Below are positions 51,842 to 61,784 of a stretch of DNA of 64,000 bases, one piece after another. Within the stretch, counting starts at the first letter, position 1, and every line of letters starts with the position of its first letter. The notes under the pieces are model-generated. The model saw only the letters and a list, made by a program, of their open reading frames with translations. It had not been told where the DNA came from and ran no database searches. Source of the stretch: Sphingopyxis sp. OAS728 (GTDB lineage: Bacteria; Pseudomonadota; Alphaproteobacteria; Sphingomonadales; Sphingomonadaceae); NCBI RefSeq assembly GCF_014873485.1, contig NZ_JADBDT010000001.1:3162001-3226000 (forward strand), given 5' to 3'. A program made the position numbers and the translations under genes.

Positions 51842-52543
51842 TCAGCCCTTTTCGGGCGGTGCCACCGTAATCCGCACCCGCTCGCCCGAATTGCCGGGGA
51901 AGCCGGTGAACATCGCCTCGACGAGGTTCGGGACGATCGCCTGGAGGTTGTTGTCGCGCGACTGCGCTTCGGCATGGCCTTCGAACAGGCGCGAGCCGTC
52001 GGCTGAACGGCTGATCTGGAGATCGAGCCCGCTGGTGTAGACGGTGTAGCTGCTGACGTCGTTATAGCCGCCCCAGCCGGGTCCGAAACCGCCCCACAGG
52101 AACGGATCGCGATAGCCATAGACATAGCGGCGCCCGCCGCGGCCCGAGACGATCACCGGGCGATAGAAGCCGCGGCCGTAATAGCCGCCGAAACCGCCGT
52201 ACCAGGGATCGCCGAAGCCGGGGCTCGACACGACGCGTTCGCGGCCCTTGTCGACGCCATAATCCATCCGGACGACGAGGTCGGCGCGCTCGCCGCTCGC
52301 CGCCTGGCGATAGCCATAGCGGGTGAGTTCGCCCGCGACGAGATTGGCATATTGGCCGAACTCGATACCACCCTGCAGCGCGGGGTTGCTCGCCTCGACG
52401 GTGAAGCTCTGGCCCTGCGGCGCGGGAAGCTGCGACTGGAAGCGCGCGACGTCGGCCTTGAACGGGGTCGCGCAGCCGGCCAAAGCCAGCGCCGCGCCCG
52501 TCATCGCGGCCAGGCCCAACCGCCTGAAATTCATCTTGCTCAT
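51842..52543 (-). CDS. DUF4136-type lipoprotein
   Basis: 233 residues. Lipobox ALALAGC. The body has VARFQSQLPAPQGQSFTVEA, YANLVAGELTRYGYRQA and ADLVVRMDYGVDKG, typical of DUF4136 envelope lipoproteins. The central part is Gly/Tyr/Arg-rich (WYGGFGGYYGRGFYRP). GGAG precedes ATG 52543. Function unknown. Confidence 0.82.
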   Translation of the reverse strand: MSKMNFRRLGLAAMTGAALALAGCATPFKADVARFQSQLPAPQGQSFTVEASNPALQGGIEFGQYANLVAGELTRYGYRQAASGERADLVVRMDYGVDKGRERVVSSPGFGDPWYGGFGGYYGRGFYRPVIVSGRGGRRYVYGYRDPFLWGGFGPGWGGYNDVSSYTVYTSGLDLQISRSADGSRLFEGHAEAQSRDNNLQAIVPNLVEAMFTGFPGNSGERVRITVAPPEKG

Positions 52544-52710
52544 CGTCTTGGCTCCGTGATTCGGGATGCGCATAAGCGGCACTTTCATACCATAGACTAT
52601 GTCAGCGCGACTTAACCTTGGTTGAACTCGGTTCGTCGCGCCGTCGTTCCACCGCCCTAATATGGGGCGGCGGACGCGCTTAACAAGATTTTTCGCCCTA
52701 AGACGAAGGT

Positions 52711-53709
52711 TTAACGGCAGAGCCCCAGCGCGGCATAAGCCGCGTCGAGCGTCGGCTTCGCGAGCGCCGATGCGCGCGCCGCGCCCGCCTCGAGCGCCGC
52801 GTCGATCGCCGCCGGATCGGCCTTGAGCTCGGTCAGCCGCGTCGCGATCGGGCGCAGCGTCTCGACGAGCAGTTCGCCGAGCGCGGGCTTGAACGCCCCG
52901 AACCCCTGCCCCGCGAAGCGCGCGAGCACCTGATCGACGCTCTCGTCGGCCATCGCGGCATAGATCGACACGAGATTCTTCGCCTCGGGCCGCCCTTCGA
53001 GGCCGACAGCCTCGGAGGGCAGCGGCTCGGCGTCGGTCTTGGCCTTGCGGATCTTCGCCATGATCGTGTCGGCATCGTCGACCAGGTTGATGCGGCTCGC
53101 ATCGCTCGGGTCCGATTTCGACATTTTGGCCGATCCGTCGCGCAGGCTCATGATCCGCGCCGCGGCCGCCGGGATCGTCGGTTCGGGCAGGGTGAAGGTT
53201 TCGGTTGCCGTGTCGAGGTTGAACTTGGTCGCGATGTCGCGCGCCAGTTCCAGATGCTGCTTCTGGTCGTCGCCGACGGGGACATGCGTCGTCTGATAGA
53301 GCAGCACGTCGGCCGCCTGCAGCACCGGATAGGCGAAGAGGCCAACGCTCGCGCCCTCGCGGTTCTTGCCCGACTTTTCCTTGAACTGCGTCATGCGGTT
53401 CAGCCAGCCGATGCGCGCGGTGCAGAACAGCATCCACGCGAGCTCGGCATGCGCGGGAACGCGCGCCTGATTGAACAATATCGCCTTGCCGGGATCGATC
53501 CCCGCCGCCATCAGCGCCGCCGCCATTTCGCGCGTGTTCGCGGTCAATTCGGCGGGGTCGTTATAGACGGTGATCGCGTGCAGGTCGGCGAGGAAATAGA
53601 GCTTCTCGCCCGGCATCTCGTCCTGCATGCGCACCCAGTTGCGGATCGCGCCCAGATAATTGCCGAGATGCAAATTTCCGGTGGGCTGGATGCCCGATAG
53701 CGTCCGCAT
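52711..53709 (-). CDS. trpS: Tryptophanyl-tRNA synthetase
   Basis: 332 residues. Class I synthetase: [16 protein letters not shown] (HIGH-type), [27 protein letters not shown] and KMSKSDPSD. Starts 3 bases after murJ, the last gene of secB-murJ-trpS. Confidence 0.97.
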   Translation of the reverse strand: MRTLSGIQPTGNLHLGNYLGAIRNWVRMQDEMPGEKLYFLADLHAITVYNDPAELTANTREMAAALMAAGIDPGKAILFNQARVPAHAELAWMLFCTARIGWLNRMTQFKEKSGKNREGASVGLFAYPVLQAADVLLYQTTHVPVGDDQKQHLELARDIATKFNLDTATETFTLPEPTIPAAAARIMSLRDGSAKMSKSDPSDASRINLVDDADTIMAKIRKAKTDAEPLPSEAVGLEGRPEAKNLVSIYAAMADESVDQVLARFAGQGFGAFKPALGELLVETLRPIATRLTELKADPAAIDAALEAGAARASALAKPTLDAAYAALGLCR

Positions 53710-53712
53710 GTC

Positions 53713-55305
53713 TTACTCCTGAGTTTCGGCAGCTTTGCCGCGCCGCCGCGTCAGCATGGCGACCAGATCCTTGTCAAGCGCGCCGACGAGAAAGGCGGCG
53801 GCGAAAAACACCGCGCCGCCCGCGGCACAGAGCGCGGCGAGCGACCAGATGCGCTCGAATACGCCGCCGCCATAATAAGGCTTCATCAGCGGCATCATCC
53901 ACCAGAGCAGCGCCGACATCGCGGCGACCGCGACGATCTGCCGCGCGATACGCCCGGCGAGCTTCGCGGTGAAGTGGAACCAGCCGCGGCGGTGCAGGAT
54001 GGTGTAGAGGAGGATGCAGTTGATCGTCGCCGACGCCGCGGTCGCGCCGGCAAGCCCGACAATACCATAATGTTCGACGACATAGAGGTTGATCGCGACG
54101 TTGATGATCAGCGACGCAAAGGCTGTCCACACCGGCGTACGCAGATCCTCGCGCGCGAAGAATCCGGGGTTCAATATCTTGATGATAACATAGGCGGGCA
54201 GGCCGGCGACCAACGCCATCACGATATGCGCCATGATCGTACCGTCTTCGGCGGTGAACTTTCCCCCGACGAAAAAGGCGGCGGTGAAGGCGGGGGCGCA
54301 GATCGCGAGCGCCGCAGCCGCGGGCAGCGTGAGCAAAGTCGCGATCTCGAACGCATTGCTCTGCAAGCGCTGCGCCTCGGATGCGTCGCCGCCGTGGATG
54401 TGGCGCGACAGCATCGGCAGGATCGCGGTGCCGAGTGCGATGCCGACGATGCCGAGCGGCAGCTGGTTCAGCCGGTCGGCGAGCTTCAGCAAAGTCAGCG
54501 ACCCTTGCGGCAGCGAGGTCGCGAAGAAGGTGTCGACGAACTGGCTCACCTGATAGATGCCGGCGCCGAAGGTCGCGGGCAGGATCAGCATGCCGAGCTT
54601 TTTCACCTCGGGCGTGAGTTTCGGAAAGCGCCAGTGGAGCCGCAGCCCCGCCCGCCGCACCGCCCACGCCATATAGGCGAGCTGGACGACCCCCGCGAGG
54701 CTGACAGAGACCGCAAGCGCCTCGGCGACGATCCGGTCGTCGCCGCCCGGGCCGCGCAGCCACCAGCCGGTGATGATCCCGCCGATCAATACGATGTTGA
54801 GCAGCACCGGCACGAAGGCACCCGGCGCGAAGCGTGATCGCGCGTTAAGCAGTCCCGACAGCATCGCGACGAGGCTGACGAACGCGAGATAGGGAAAGGT
54901 AACGCGGCTCAGGAAAACCGCGAAATCGAACTTGCCGGGTACGTCCTGAAAGTCGCGCGCGAGCAGCCAGACGATCCCGGGCATTGCGATCATCATGATC
55001 GCGGAAAAGCCGAACAGCGCCCAGAGGAAGACCGACAGCACATCGTCGGCGAATTTCGCGGCCTCTTCCTCGCCGCCCTCGCCATGCAGCACGCGGCTGT
55101 ACATCGGGACGAAGGCGACCGAAAAGGCGCCCTCGGCAAACAGGCGGCGAAAGGTGTTGGGCAGCGTGAAGGCGAGCTGGAAGGCGTCGGCCGCCAGGCC
55201 GGCGCCGAGGACGCGGGCGAGCAGCATGTCACGCGCAAAGCCGAAAATGCGGCTGACCATGGTCAGGCCGCCGATCGTCCCCACGCTTTTGACGAGGCTG
55301 CTCAA
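53713..55305 (-). CDS. murJ: Lipid II flippase MurJ
   Basis: 530 residues, about 14 membrane helices. MVSRIFGFARDMLLARVLGAG at the start and FRRLFAEGAFSVAFVP, with the conserved Arg and Glu-Gly, are MurJ signatures. Moves lipid II across the inner membrane for peptidoglycan synthesis. Lies 27 bases after secB and 3 before trpS. Confidence 0.95.
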   Translation of the reverse strand: MSSLVKSVGTIGGLTMVSRIFGFARDMLLARVLGAGLAADAFQLAFTLPNTFRRLFAEGAFSVAFVPMYSRVLHGEGGEEEAAKFADDVLSVFLWALFGFSAIMMIAMPGIVWLLARDFQDVPGKFDFAVFLSRVTFPYLAFVSLVAMLSGLLNARSRFAPGAFVPVLLNIVLIGGIITGWWLRGPGGDDRIVAEALAVSVSLAGVVQLAYMAWAVRRAGLRLHWRFPKLTPEVKKLGMLILPATFGAGIYQVSQFVDTFFATSLPQGSLTLLKLADRLNQLPLGIVGIALGTAILPMLSRHIHGGDASEAQRLQSNAFEIATLLTLPAAAALAICAPAFTAAFFVGGKFTAEDGTIMAHIVMALVAGLPAYVIIKILNPGFFAREDLRTPVWTAFASLIINVAINLYVVEHYGIVGLAGATAASATINCILLYTILHRRGWFHFTAKLAGRIARQIVAVAAMSALLWWMMPLMKPYYGGGVFERIWSLAALCAAGGAVFFAAAFLVGALDKDLVAMLTRRRGKAAETQE

Positions 55306-55332
55306 GCCCTCAGCTCGCCCCCGTTACGGGGC

Positions 55333-55848
55333 TCAGGCCTGGCCGACCGCGACTTCGCCGGCCGCCTCGGCCTGTGCCGCCTGAACCTGCTGCGCGAACA
55401 GGCCGTGGAAGTCGATCGGTTCGAGCAGCAACGGCGGGAAGCCGCCGTCGCGGACGGCATCGGCGACGACGCGGCGCGCGAAGGGGAACAGGATGCGCGG
55501 TGCTTCGGCGAGGAAGAAGGGCTGAAGCTGGTCGTCGGGGACGTTGCGCACGCCGAACAGGCCGGCATATTTCAGGTCGATCACAAAGCTCGTGCCCTGA
55601 TCGGTCTTCGACGTCACGTCGATTTTCAGCGACACTTCGTACAGATTGTCGCCGACGCTGTCGGCCGCGATATTGAACTGCACATCGACCTGCGGCGCGT
55701 CCTGCCACTGATAGACGACCGGCGCGTTCGGGTTTTCGAACGACAAATCCTTCACATATTGCGAAATCAGGCCGATCGCCGGGCTCGTGTCTTCACCATT
55801 GGGCTGGAGGGCGGGGTTGTTGAGGTCGGGGCTCGTTTCGTCGGCCAT
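55333..55848 (-). CDS. secB: Protein-export chaperone SecB
   Basis: 171 residues from ATG 55848 (MADETSP). IGLISQYVKDLSFENPNAP and FARRVVADAVRDGGFPPLLLEPIDFHGLF are SecB signatures. Binds unfolded preproteins and hands them to SecA. The C-terminal Ala/Glu tail is longer than in E. coli. Divergent from the Tim44-like gene. Confidence 0.96.
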   Translation of the reverse strand: MADETSPDLNNPALQPNGEDTSPAIGLISQYVKDLSFENPNAPVVYQWQDAPQVDVQFNIAADSVGDNLYEVSLKIDVTSKTDQGTSFVIDLKYAGLFGVRNVPDDQLQPFFLAEAPRILFPFARRVVADAVRDGGFPPLLLEPIDFHGLFAQQVQAAQAEAAGEVAVGQA

Positions 55849-56100
55849 GATCAAGAAGCTTTCACTGGAAAGATGGAAACATATCCGCATCCGCAGACCG
55901 TGTCTGGACCGCGGCGGACGGTTGCCGCGGCGCTTAGCAGCGCCCGGCAGCGAGCACAATGGCCGCCCTGTTCCGGGGTGTGGTTAAGGGTGAATCGTTG
56001 ACCCGCCGCGCCGCAGCGGCCATGGTCATTTGAAACTAGGGCGCGTATCGCCTATGTATAAGCCAGTTTGTTTCCATATGCCCGCATTGGACTTTTGCCC

Positions 56101-56763
56101 GTGACCGCTTTTTCGATCGTCCTGCTCGCCATGATTGCCGCCTTCCTCGGCATGCGGCTCTACTCGGTGCTCGGCAAGCGCACGGGGCATGAGCAGGAGC
56201 CGGTGCTGCCGCGCGAGCGCACTGCCGCGTCGCCGGTGCGGCTCGACGAAAATGATGGGTCGCAGACTGCGGCGCCTGCCGCCGCCGATACCTCGGGCCT
56301 CGTTTACGAACCCGCGGCCGAGGCCGGCCTTCGCCAGCTGCTCGCAACCGACCGCAATTTCGACGCCGGCCGTTTCATGGAGGGCGCCGAAGCGGCGTAC
56401 CGCATGATCCTCGAGGCTTATTGGAAAGGCGACCGCGACACGCTTCGCGATCTCTGCGACGACGACAGCTACGAAGCTTTCGCCGATGCGATCGCTGCGC
56501 GCGAAAGCCGCGGCGAAACGCTCGACAACCGCCTGATGGGAATCGATTCGGCCAAGATCACCGCGGTCGAACTGAATCGCAGCGAGGCGCGCGTCACCGT
56601 GCATTATCGTGCCGATATCAGCGCGGTCACCCGCGATGCCGACGGCAAGCTGATCGCCGGGTCGATGAGCGACGCGTCGCAGACCGACGACCTTTGGACC
56701 TTCCGTCGTCAGATCGGCAGCAACGACCCCAATTGGGTGCTCGACGAAGCCGAATCGGCCTGA
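56101..56763 (+). CDS. Tim44/TimA-like membrane-anchored protein
   Basis: 220 residues from GTG 56101; TTG 56068 would add 11. One N-terminal membrane helix (TAFSIVLLAMIAAFLGMRLYSVLG), a polar linker, then the Tim44 domain (about 85-215): FDAGRFMEGAEAAYRMILEAYWKGD, LDNRLMGIDSAKITAVEL, DLWTFRRQIGSNDPNWVL. In alphaproteobacteria it sits between secB and mltA; its exact role is not settled. Confidence 0.85.
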   Translation: MTAFSIVLLAMIAAFLGMRLYSVLGKRTGHEQEPVLPRERTAASPVRLDENDGSQTAAPAAADTSGLVYEPAAEAGLRQLLATDRNFDAGRFMEGAEAAYRMILEAYWKGDRDTLRDLCDDDSYEAFADAIAARESRGETLDNRLMGIDSAKITAVELNRSEARVTVHYRADISAVTRDADGKLIAGSMSDASQTDDLWTFRRQIGSNDPNWVLDEAESA

Positions 56764-56767
56764 CCCC

Positions 56768-58093
56768 ATGATCCTGACAGCGGGGGCGCCGCGCGCGCGG
56801 ACTTTCGGATTCGCGCTGCTCGCCGCCCTGCCGCTGCTTGCTGGCTGCGCTTCGGTGATTCCCGAGGCCGATAGCCGTCCCACGACGGTCGCGCCTGCGC
56901 CGCCGCGCCCGGCGGGTACACCGCGTCCCTATGTGCCGCGTCCGTCCGAAGGCGCCGGTGCCGCCGCCCAACCGATTCCCGCAACCCCGCGCGCGCCGCT
57001 TCCCGCGACGCCTGTCCCGGCCGACGCGACGACCGCCGCCGCCAGCGGCGTGCTCGCGGGCCCGGACTTCTCGACGCTCGGCGTGACCGCAGAGCAGGCG
57101 ACCGCCGCGCTCGTCGCTTTCCGCCTCAGCTGCCCTTCGGTCCAGCGCCGCACCGACACCAGCGGCCTGACGCAGGGTGCCGACTGGGCCGAAAGCTGCA
57201 CCGCGGCCAAAAGCTGGAAAGACAGCGACGCGCTCGCCTTCTTCACGAGCTATTTCGGCACCGTGCAGGTCGGCGCGGGCACCGCCTTCGTCACCGGCTA
57301 TTATGAGCCCGAAATCGCCGGCTCGCGCACGAAGCAGCCGGGCTACGACGTCCCCATCTATCGCCGCCCCGCGGATCTGATCGAGGTCGACCTCGGCCAG
57401 TTCGCCGACGATTTGAAGGGCCGCAAGATTCGCGGCCGTGTCGATGGCGACGATTTCGTCCGCTATTACAACCGCACCGCGATCGAGAGCGGCGCGCTCG
57501 ACGGGCGGGGGCTCGAAATCGCTTATGCCGCCGACGCGGCCGAATTCTTCTTCCTGCAGGTGCAGGGCTCGGGGCGCCTCCGCCTGCCCGACGGCGGCAT
57601 CATGCGCATCGGCTACGACACGCAGAACGGCCGCGGCTATGTCGGCATCGGCAAGCTCCTGCTCGACCGTGGCGAATTGCAGCGCGGGCAGGCGTCGATG
57701 CAGGGTATCCTCGACTATCTTCGCGCCGACCCCGTGCGCGGCGCCGCAGTGATGAACGAGAACCCCAGCTGGGTCTTCTTCCGCGAACTCACCGGCCCCG
57801 GCCCGCTCGGTGCGCTTGGCGTTCCGGTGACGGGCCGCGCGAGCGTCGCCGCCGATCCCAAATATGTGCCGCTCGGCGCCCCCGTGTTCCTGTCGCTCGA
57901 CCGCGCCGAACCCAATGGGCTATGGATCGCCCAGGACACCGGCGGCGCGATCAAGGGCGCGAACCGCTTCGACAGCTTCTGGGGCGCGGGCGACGACGCG
58001 CGCGCGATCGCGGGCGGCATGTCGGGACGCGGCTCGGCGCTGCTGCTGCTCCCGCGCGCCAGCATCGCGCGGCTGGTCCCTCCCGCCGGCTGA
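56768..58093 (+). CDS. mltA: Membrane-bound lytic murein transglycosylase A
   Basis: 441 residues. Lipobox LPLLAGC, Pro/Ala linker (35-95), then MltA barrel domain (GTAFVTGYYEPEIAGSRTKQ, FLQVQGSGRLRLPDGG) and a 3D domain with the catalytic Asp segment (GLWIAQDTGGAIKGANRFDSFWG). Cleaves glycan strands with 1,6-anhydro ends. Four bases after the Tim44-like gene. Confidence 0.94.
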   Translation: MILTAGAPRARTFGFALLAALPLLAGCASVIPEADSRPTTVAPAPPRPAGTPRPYVPRPSEGAGAAAQPIPATPRAPLPATPVPADATTAAASGVLAGPDFSTLGVTAEQATAALVAFRLSCPSVQRRTDTSGLTQGADWAESCTAAKSWKDSDALAFFTSYFGTVQVGAGTAFVTGYYEPEIAGSRTKQPGYDVPIYRRPADLIEVDLGQFADDLKGRKIRGRVDGDDFVRYYNRTAIESGALDGRGLEIAYAADAAEFFFLQVQGSGRLRLPDGGIMRIGYDTQNGRGYVGIGKLLLDRGELQRGQASMQGILDYLRADPVRGAAVMNENPSWVFFRELTGPGPLGALGVPVTGRASVAADPKYVPLGAPVFLSLDRAEPNGLWIAQDTGGAIKGANRFDSFWGAGDDARAIAGGMSGRGSALLLLPRASIARLVPPAG

Positions 58094-58100
58094 CCCCGCG

Positions 58101-58676
58101 ATGCCGCGGCGCCTCGATCCCGACGAAAGCGCGCTGTGGAAAAAGGTCGCAGCGACTGTAAAGCCGCTGCCCAAGGCGAAAGCGCCGCTCGCGCCCGTCG
58201 CGCCGCCGACCGTCAAGCCGCCCAAACCGACCCCGCGCAGCACCGCCGCACCCGCCGCGCCGCCGCGCGCCCCCGCGAAATTGCCGCCGCCGCGCCGAAC
58301 GCATCAGGCCGCAACGCTCGACGGCCATTGGGATCGGCGTCTGCGCAAGGGCCTCGTCCGCCCCGATCTCAGCATCGACCTCCACGGCCATACGCTCGCC
58401 TCGGCGCAGGCGTTGCTTGACGACGCCATCGGGCGCGGGCTGATGCGCGGCGCGCGCGTTCTGCTCGTGGTGGCTGGGCGCCTCCGTCCCGGCGCCGACC
58501 GCCTGCCGCAGATGCACGGCGACCCGCGCCCGCGCGGCGCGATCCGCGCCTCGCTGCCCGACTGGCTCGCTTATTCGCCCTACGCCGACCAGATCGTCGC
58601 GCTCCGCCCCGCGCACATCAGCCACGGCGGGGCAGGGGCGGTCTATGTGATCCTGCGCCGCGCGCGCGAGGACTAG
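58101..58676 (+). CDS. Smr-domain protein
   Basis: 191 residues. Lys/Pro/Ala-rich N-terminal 75 residues, then an Smr domain: SIDLHGHTLASAQALLDDAI (the DLHG motif) and a VLLVVAGR segment where the usual text is TGKG-like. Smr domains nick or bind nucleic acid; in some bacteria they act on stalled ribosomes or mRNA. Starts 7 bases after mltA. Its stop shares CTAG with the convergent dapE. Confidence 0.85.
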   Translation: MPRRLDPDESALWKKVAATVKPLPKAKAPLAPVAPPTVKPPKPTPRSTAAPAAPPRAPAKLPPPRRTHQAATLDGHWDRRLRKGLVRPDLSIDLHGHTLASAQALLDDAIGRGLMRGARVLLVVAGRLRPGADRLPQMHGDPRPRGAIRASLPDWLAYSPYADQIVALRPAHISHGGAGAVYVILRRARED

Positions 58677-59806
58677 ACGAAAGCCCGCATCAATATGCCG
58701 CGATAGATGGCGGTGAGCGTGTGCAGATCGTCGATCACAACCGCCTCATCGAGCTTGTGCATGGTCGCATTGGTCAGCCCGAATTCGACCACCGGGCAGA
58801 GCGCGTGAAGGAAACGCGCGTCCGAGGTTCCGCCCGTCGTCGACATCTCGGGCATGATATCGGTCTCGGCATGGATCGCTTCGGCGACGAGACCCGACAA
58901 ATCTCCGGGCGGCGTCAGAAAGGCTTCGCCCGAAATCTTGCCTAGTATCTTGGCATTTGGCTCGACCTCATGCGCGATCCGTTCGATCATCGCGACAAGG
59001 TCGGCGCCCTTTTGCTGGTCGTTGAAGCGGATCGACAGCCGTGCGCGCGCCGACGCCGGGATGACGTTGGTCGCACCATTGCCGACTTCGATATCGGTGA
59101 ACTCGATATTCGACGGCTGGAACCAGTCGTTGCCCTCGTCGAGCGCCACCGCGCCGATCGCCGCCATGATCCGCACCAGCTTGGGGATCGGATTGTCGGC
59201 GAGGTGCGGATAGGCGACATGCCCCTGCGTCCCCGGCACGTCGATCCAGATATTGACCGAGCCGCGCCGCCCGATCTTCACCATGTCGCCGAGCCGGTTC
59301 ACCGAGGTCGGCTCGCCGACGACGATCATGTCGGGTTTCACGCCGCGCGCATCCATATGCTCCATCAGCGCTCGCGTGCCGAAGATCGCAGGGCCTTCCT
59401 CGTCGCCGGTGATGATCAGGCTGATCGTGCCCGCCTCGACCGGCGTCGCAGCGGCCGCAGCGACGAACGCCGCAATCGAACCCTTCATGTCGACCGCGCC
59501 GCGCCCGTAGAGCAGATCGCCGCGAACCTCGGGCGCAAAGGCGTCGCCCGTCCAGCCGACGCCCGGCGGCACGACGTCGAGATGCCCGGCAAAGCCGAAA
59601 TGCTTCGGGCCCGTGCCCGTGCGCACCGCAAGAAGATTCTCGACCGGCCCGTCGGGCTCGATCCCGTCGATGAAGCGCTCGACCGTAAAGCCGAGCGGCG
59701 CCAGCGCCGCCTCCAGCGTGTCGAACACGGCGCCCATGGCGGGGGTGACGCTCGGCGCGGCGATCAGCGCCTTGGCCAGTTCTACGGGATCAACATGATG
59801 GGTCAT
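58673..59806 (-). CDS. dapE: Succinyl-diaminopimelate desuccinylase
   Basis: 377 residues. M20 zinc enzyme: FAGHLDVVPPG, LYGRGAVDMKGS, ITGDEEGPAIFGT, VGEPTSVNRLGDMVKIGRRGS, and STTGGTSDARF near the end are DapE-specific. Produces LL-diaminopimelate for lysine and peptidoglycan. Standalone, divergent from the cupin. Confidence 0.95.
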   Translation of the reverse strand: MTHHVDPVELAKALIAAPSVTPAMGAVFDTLEAALAPLGFTVERFIDGIEPDGPVENLLAVRTGTGPKHFGFAGHLDVVPPGVGWTGDAFAPEVRGDLLYGRGAVDMKGSIAAFVAAAAATPVEAGTISLIITGDEEGPAIFGTRALMEHMDARGVKPDMIVVGEPTSVNRLGDMVKIGRRGSVNIWIDVPGTQGHVAYPHLADNPIPKLVRIMAAIGAVALDEGNDWFQPSNIEFTDIEVGNGATNVIPASARARLSIRFNDQQKGADLVAMIERIAHEVEPNAKILGKISGEAFLTPPGDLSGLVAEAIHAETDIMPEMSTTGGTSDARFLHALCPVVEFGLTNATMHKLDEAVVIDDLHTLTAIYRGILMRAFV

Positions 59807-59858
59807 GCTCGCCCTTTACGCCTTCGCGCGGCGCGAAGTCGAGGCTTTGCATCGCGCC

Positions 59859-59879
59859 GCCTTTGTGCGAAACAAAGGC
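59859..59879. promoter_or_regulatory. Perfect 8-5-8 inverted repeat upstream of the cupin gene
   Basis: GCCTTTGT-GCGAA-ACAAAGGC lies 23 bases before the cupin ATG and 52 after the dapE start on the other strand. Could be an operator or a 5' leader hairpin. Confidence 0.45.
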
Positions 59880-59902
59880 AGAACAAATATACGAGGACTG
59901 CC

Positions 59903-60370
59903 ATGCCCAAGCTCGATCTCGACGCGATCCCGCAAACCAACGCCACCGGCTATCCCGCGCCCTACAATCAGCCCGTCCAGGGCCGCTGGTACCGCAGGCT
60001 CGCGCCCGTCACGGGACTCAGCGATTTCGCCGCGAGCCATGTCGTGCTCAAACCCGGCGCCTGGTCGTCGCAGCGCCACTGGCACGACGGCGAGGACGAG
60101 ATGCTGGTGATGATTTCGGGCGAGGCGGTGCTGATCGAGGATGACGGGCGCTGGCCGATGCGCCCGGGCGATATTGCGGTGTGGCCGAAGGGCAGCACCA
60201 ACGGCCATCATCTGGTCAACGAATCGGATGCCGACTGCGTCTTCGTCGCGTTGGGCGGCGGCAAGAAATACGACACCGGCGGCGGCTATTCGGACATCGA
60301 CATGCTCTTCACGCCCGACGGCTATTTCCACAAGGACGGCACGCCCTATCCGACGAGCCGCATTCCCTAA
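59903..60370 (+). CDS. Cupin-domain protein
   Basis: 155 residues. FAASHVVLKPGAWSSQRHWHDGEDEMLVMISGEAVLIEDDG and MRPGDIAVWPKGSTNGHHLVN form a complete cupin with His-x-His, Glu and late His ligands. C-terminal GGYSDIDMLF is shared with uncharacterised cupins of sphingomonads. GAGG precedes ATG 59903. Substrate unknown. Confidence 0.82.
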   Translation: MPKLDLDAIPQTNATGYPAPYNQPVQGRWYRRLAPVTGLSDFAASHVVLKPGAWSSQRHWHDGEDEMLVMISGEAVLIEDDGRWPMRPGDIAVWPKGSTNGHHLVNESDADCVFVALGGGKKYDTGGGYSDIDMLFTPDGYFHKDGTPYPTSRIP

Positions 60371-61014
60371 CGGATATCGAAGGCAAGCAGGGTGAAGCGC
60401 GCCGGGGCGGTCGCGAAAACGCCATGCCCGCGCGGCCCGCCAAGGGCGCCGAAGGTCAGCCCCAGCCGGTCGGCATCGGCCAGCGCGGCGCGCATCGCAT
60501 CGGGATTCGATCCCGACGTCCGTCCCATGACCGAAATCCAGTCCGGATCGTCGAGGCGAACGCGCATCTCATATTCGCCCGGCGCAAGAGGCTGGACCGT
60601 CGCGGCCGGTGAAAACCAGCGATAATGTTCATAGCGTCCCTTCGCCGACCAGGTGTCGCCGCGTCGTTGGAGATAGAGCGACAGCGCCGCAGGCAGATCG
60701 GGGTTTTCCTGCGGGACGAAGCGCGTTCCGGGCCGCGCTTCGATACGGTAGCGAACGGTGATCCGCGACTTTCCGGCCAGCGAGCCCGGGCGGAAGGTGA
60801 CATAATGGACATGTCCCCTTGCGGCGTCGGGGGCAGGGAAGTCGAACGTCCAGCCGGTGCGCGTCGGCCGCGGCCGCAGGGGCATGCCGACCGAATAATT
60901 CTTCCCGCGGATGACGGGGCCGATTTCCCAGTCGGGGACGCCGGGCGCGGCGGCGATCGCGATGGGAGAAAGCAGGGCGAGCCCGATGCAGGTCAGGATC
61001 GATCGTCTTTGCAT
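60367..61014 (-). CDS. Unknown secreted protein
   Basis: 215 residues from ATG 61014 (AGGACGGG upstream). Signal peptide (SILTCIGLALLSPIAIAAA). The rest looks like a beta-sandwich: WTFDFPAPD, VHYVTFRPGSLAGKSRITVRYRIE, GEYEMRVRLDDPDWISVMG. No family recognised; carbohydrate-binding-like wording is only a hint. Stop shared with the convergent cupin (CTAA). Confidence 0.7.
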   Translation of the reverse strand: MQRRSILTCIGLALLSPIAIAAAPGVPDWEIGPVIRGKNYSVGMPLRPRPTRTGWTFDFPAPDAARGHVHYVTFRPGSLAGKSRITVRYRIEARPGTRFVPQENPDLPAALSLYLQRRGDTWSAKGRYEHYRWFSPAATVQPLAPGEYEMRVRLDDPDWISVMGRTSGSNPDAMRAALADADRLGLTFGALGGPRGHGVFATAPARFTLLAFDIR

Positions 61015-61070
61015 ATCCCGTCCTATCATACTGCCGGCATCGGTTCCTGAACGGCCGGTTCGGGCCGGGT

Positions 61071-61742
61071 TCAGCCCTCGACCGGCCCCTCGAATTTCTC
61101 AATGATCCAGTCCTCGGCCTGCGCGCCGCCGATCCATTCCTGCATGCACGGGTGGCTGATCACCGCCTGCGCATAGGCGGCAACGAAACGCGGCAGCGGG
61201 ATCGAGTAAGTGACGAAGCGCGTGACGACCGGCGCGAACATGATGTCGGCCGCCGACCATTTGCCGAACAGATAGTCGCCCTCGCCGCCGAACCGCGCGC
61301 GCGCTTCGGCCCAGATCTGGAAAATGCGCACGACATCGGCCTGCACTTCGGGGAGCAGCTCGGCGGGCGGATAGATGCGCCGGATGTTCATGCTGTGGTT
61401 GCGGCGGAGCGCGGCAAAGCTCGAATGCATTTCGGCCGCCATCGACCGCGCCATCGCGCGCGCCGCCATGTCATCGGGCCAGAAACCCTTCGTGCCGCCG
61501 GTCTTTTCGTTGAGATAGTCGATGATCGCGAGACTGTCCCACACGACGATATCGTCGCCGTCCCACAGGATCGGCACCTTGCCGCCCGACGGCGCGAACT
61601 CGTCGCCTTCGCGCCGCTGGCTCCATTCCTCGTCATAGAGCGGGACGGTGACTTCCTCGAACGGCAGGCCGCTATGCTTGACCGCGAGCCAGCCGCGCAG
61701 GCTCCAACTGGAATAAGCCTTGTTGCCGATGAACAGTTTCAT
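61071..61742 (-). CDS. Glutathione S-transferase family protein
   Basis: 223 residues. N-terminal thioredoxin-like domain: LFIGNKAYSSWSLRGWLAVKH with Ser residues at the glutathione site, GGKVPILWDGD (cis-Pro), VWDSLAIIDYL. C-terminal helical domain includes GKWSAADIMFAPVVTRF. Substrate unknown. Confidence 0.88.
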   Translation of the reverse strand: MKLFIGNKAYSSWSLRGWLAVKHSGLPFEEVTVPLYDEEWSQRREGDEFAPSGGKVPILWDGDDIVVWDSLAIIDYLNEKTGGTKGFWPDDMAARAMARSMAAEMHSSFAALRRNHSMNIRRIYPPAELLPEVQADVVRIFQIWAEARARFGGEGDYLFGKWSAADIMFAPVVTRFVTYSIPLPRFVAAYAQAVISHPCMQEWIGGAQAEDWIIEKFEGPVEG

Positions 61743-61784
61743 GCGATCTCCTTGGCCCCACCCTCAAGGGGAGGGAGGAAAAGG

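Noticed and set aside
59870..59890. Possible alphaproteobacterial LexA box (GAAC-N7-GAAC) before the cupin gene
   Set aside because: First half reads AAAC; the perfect 8-5-8 palindrome explains the region better.
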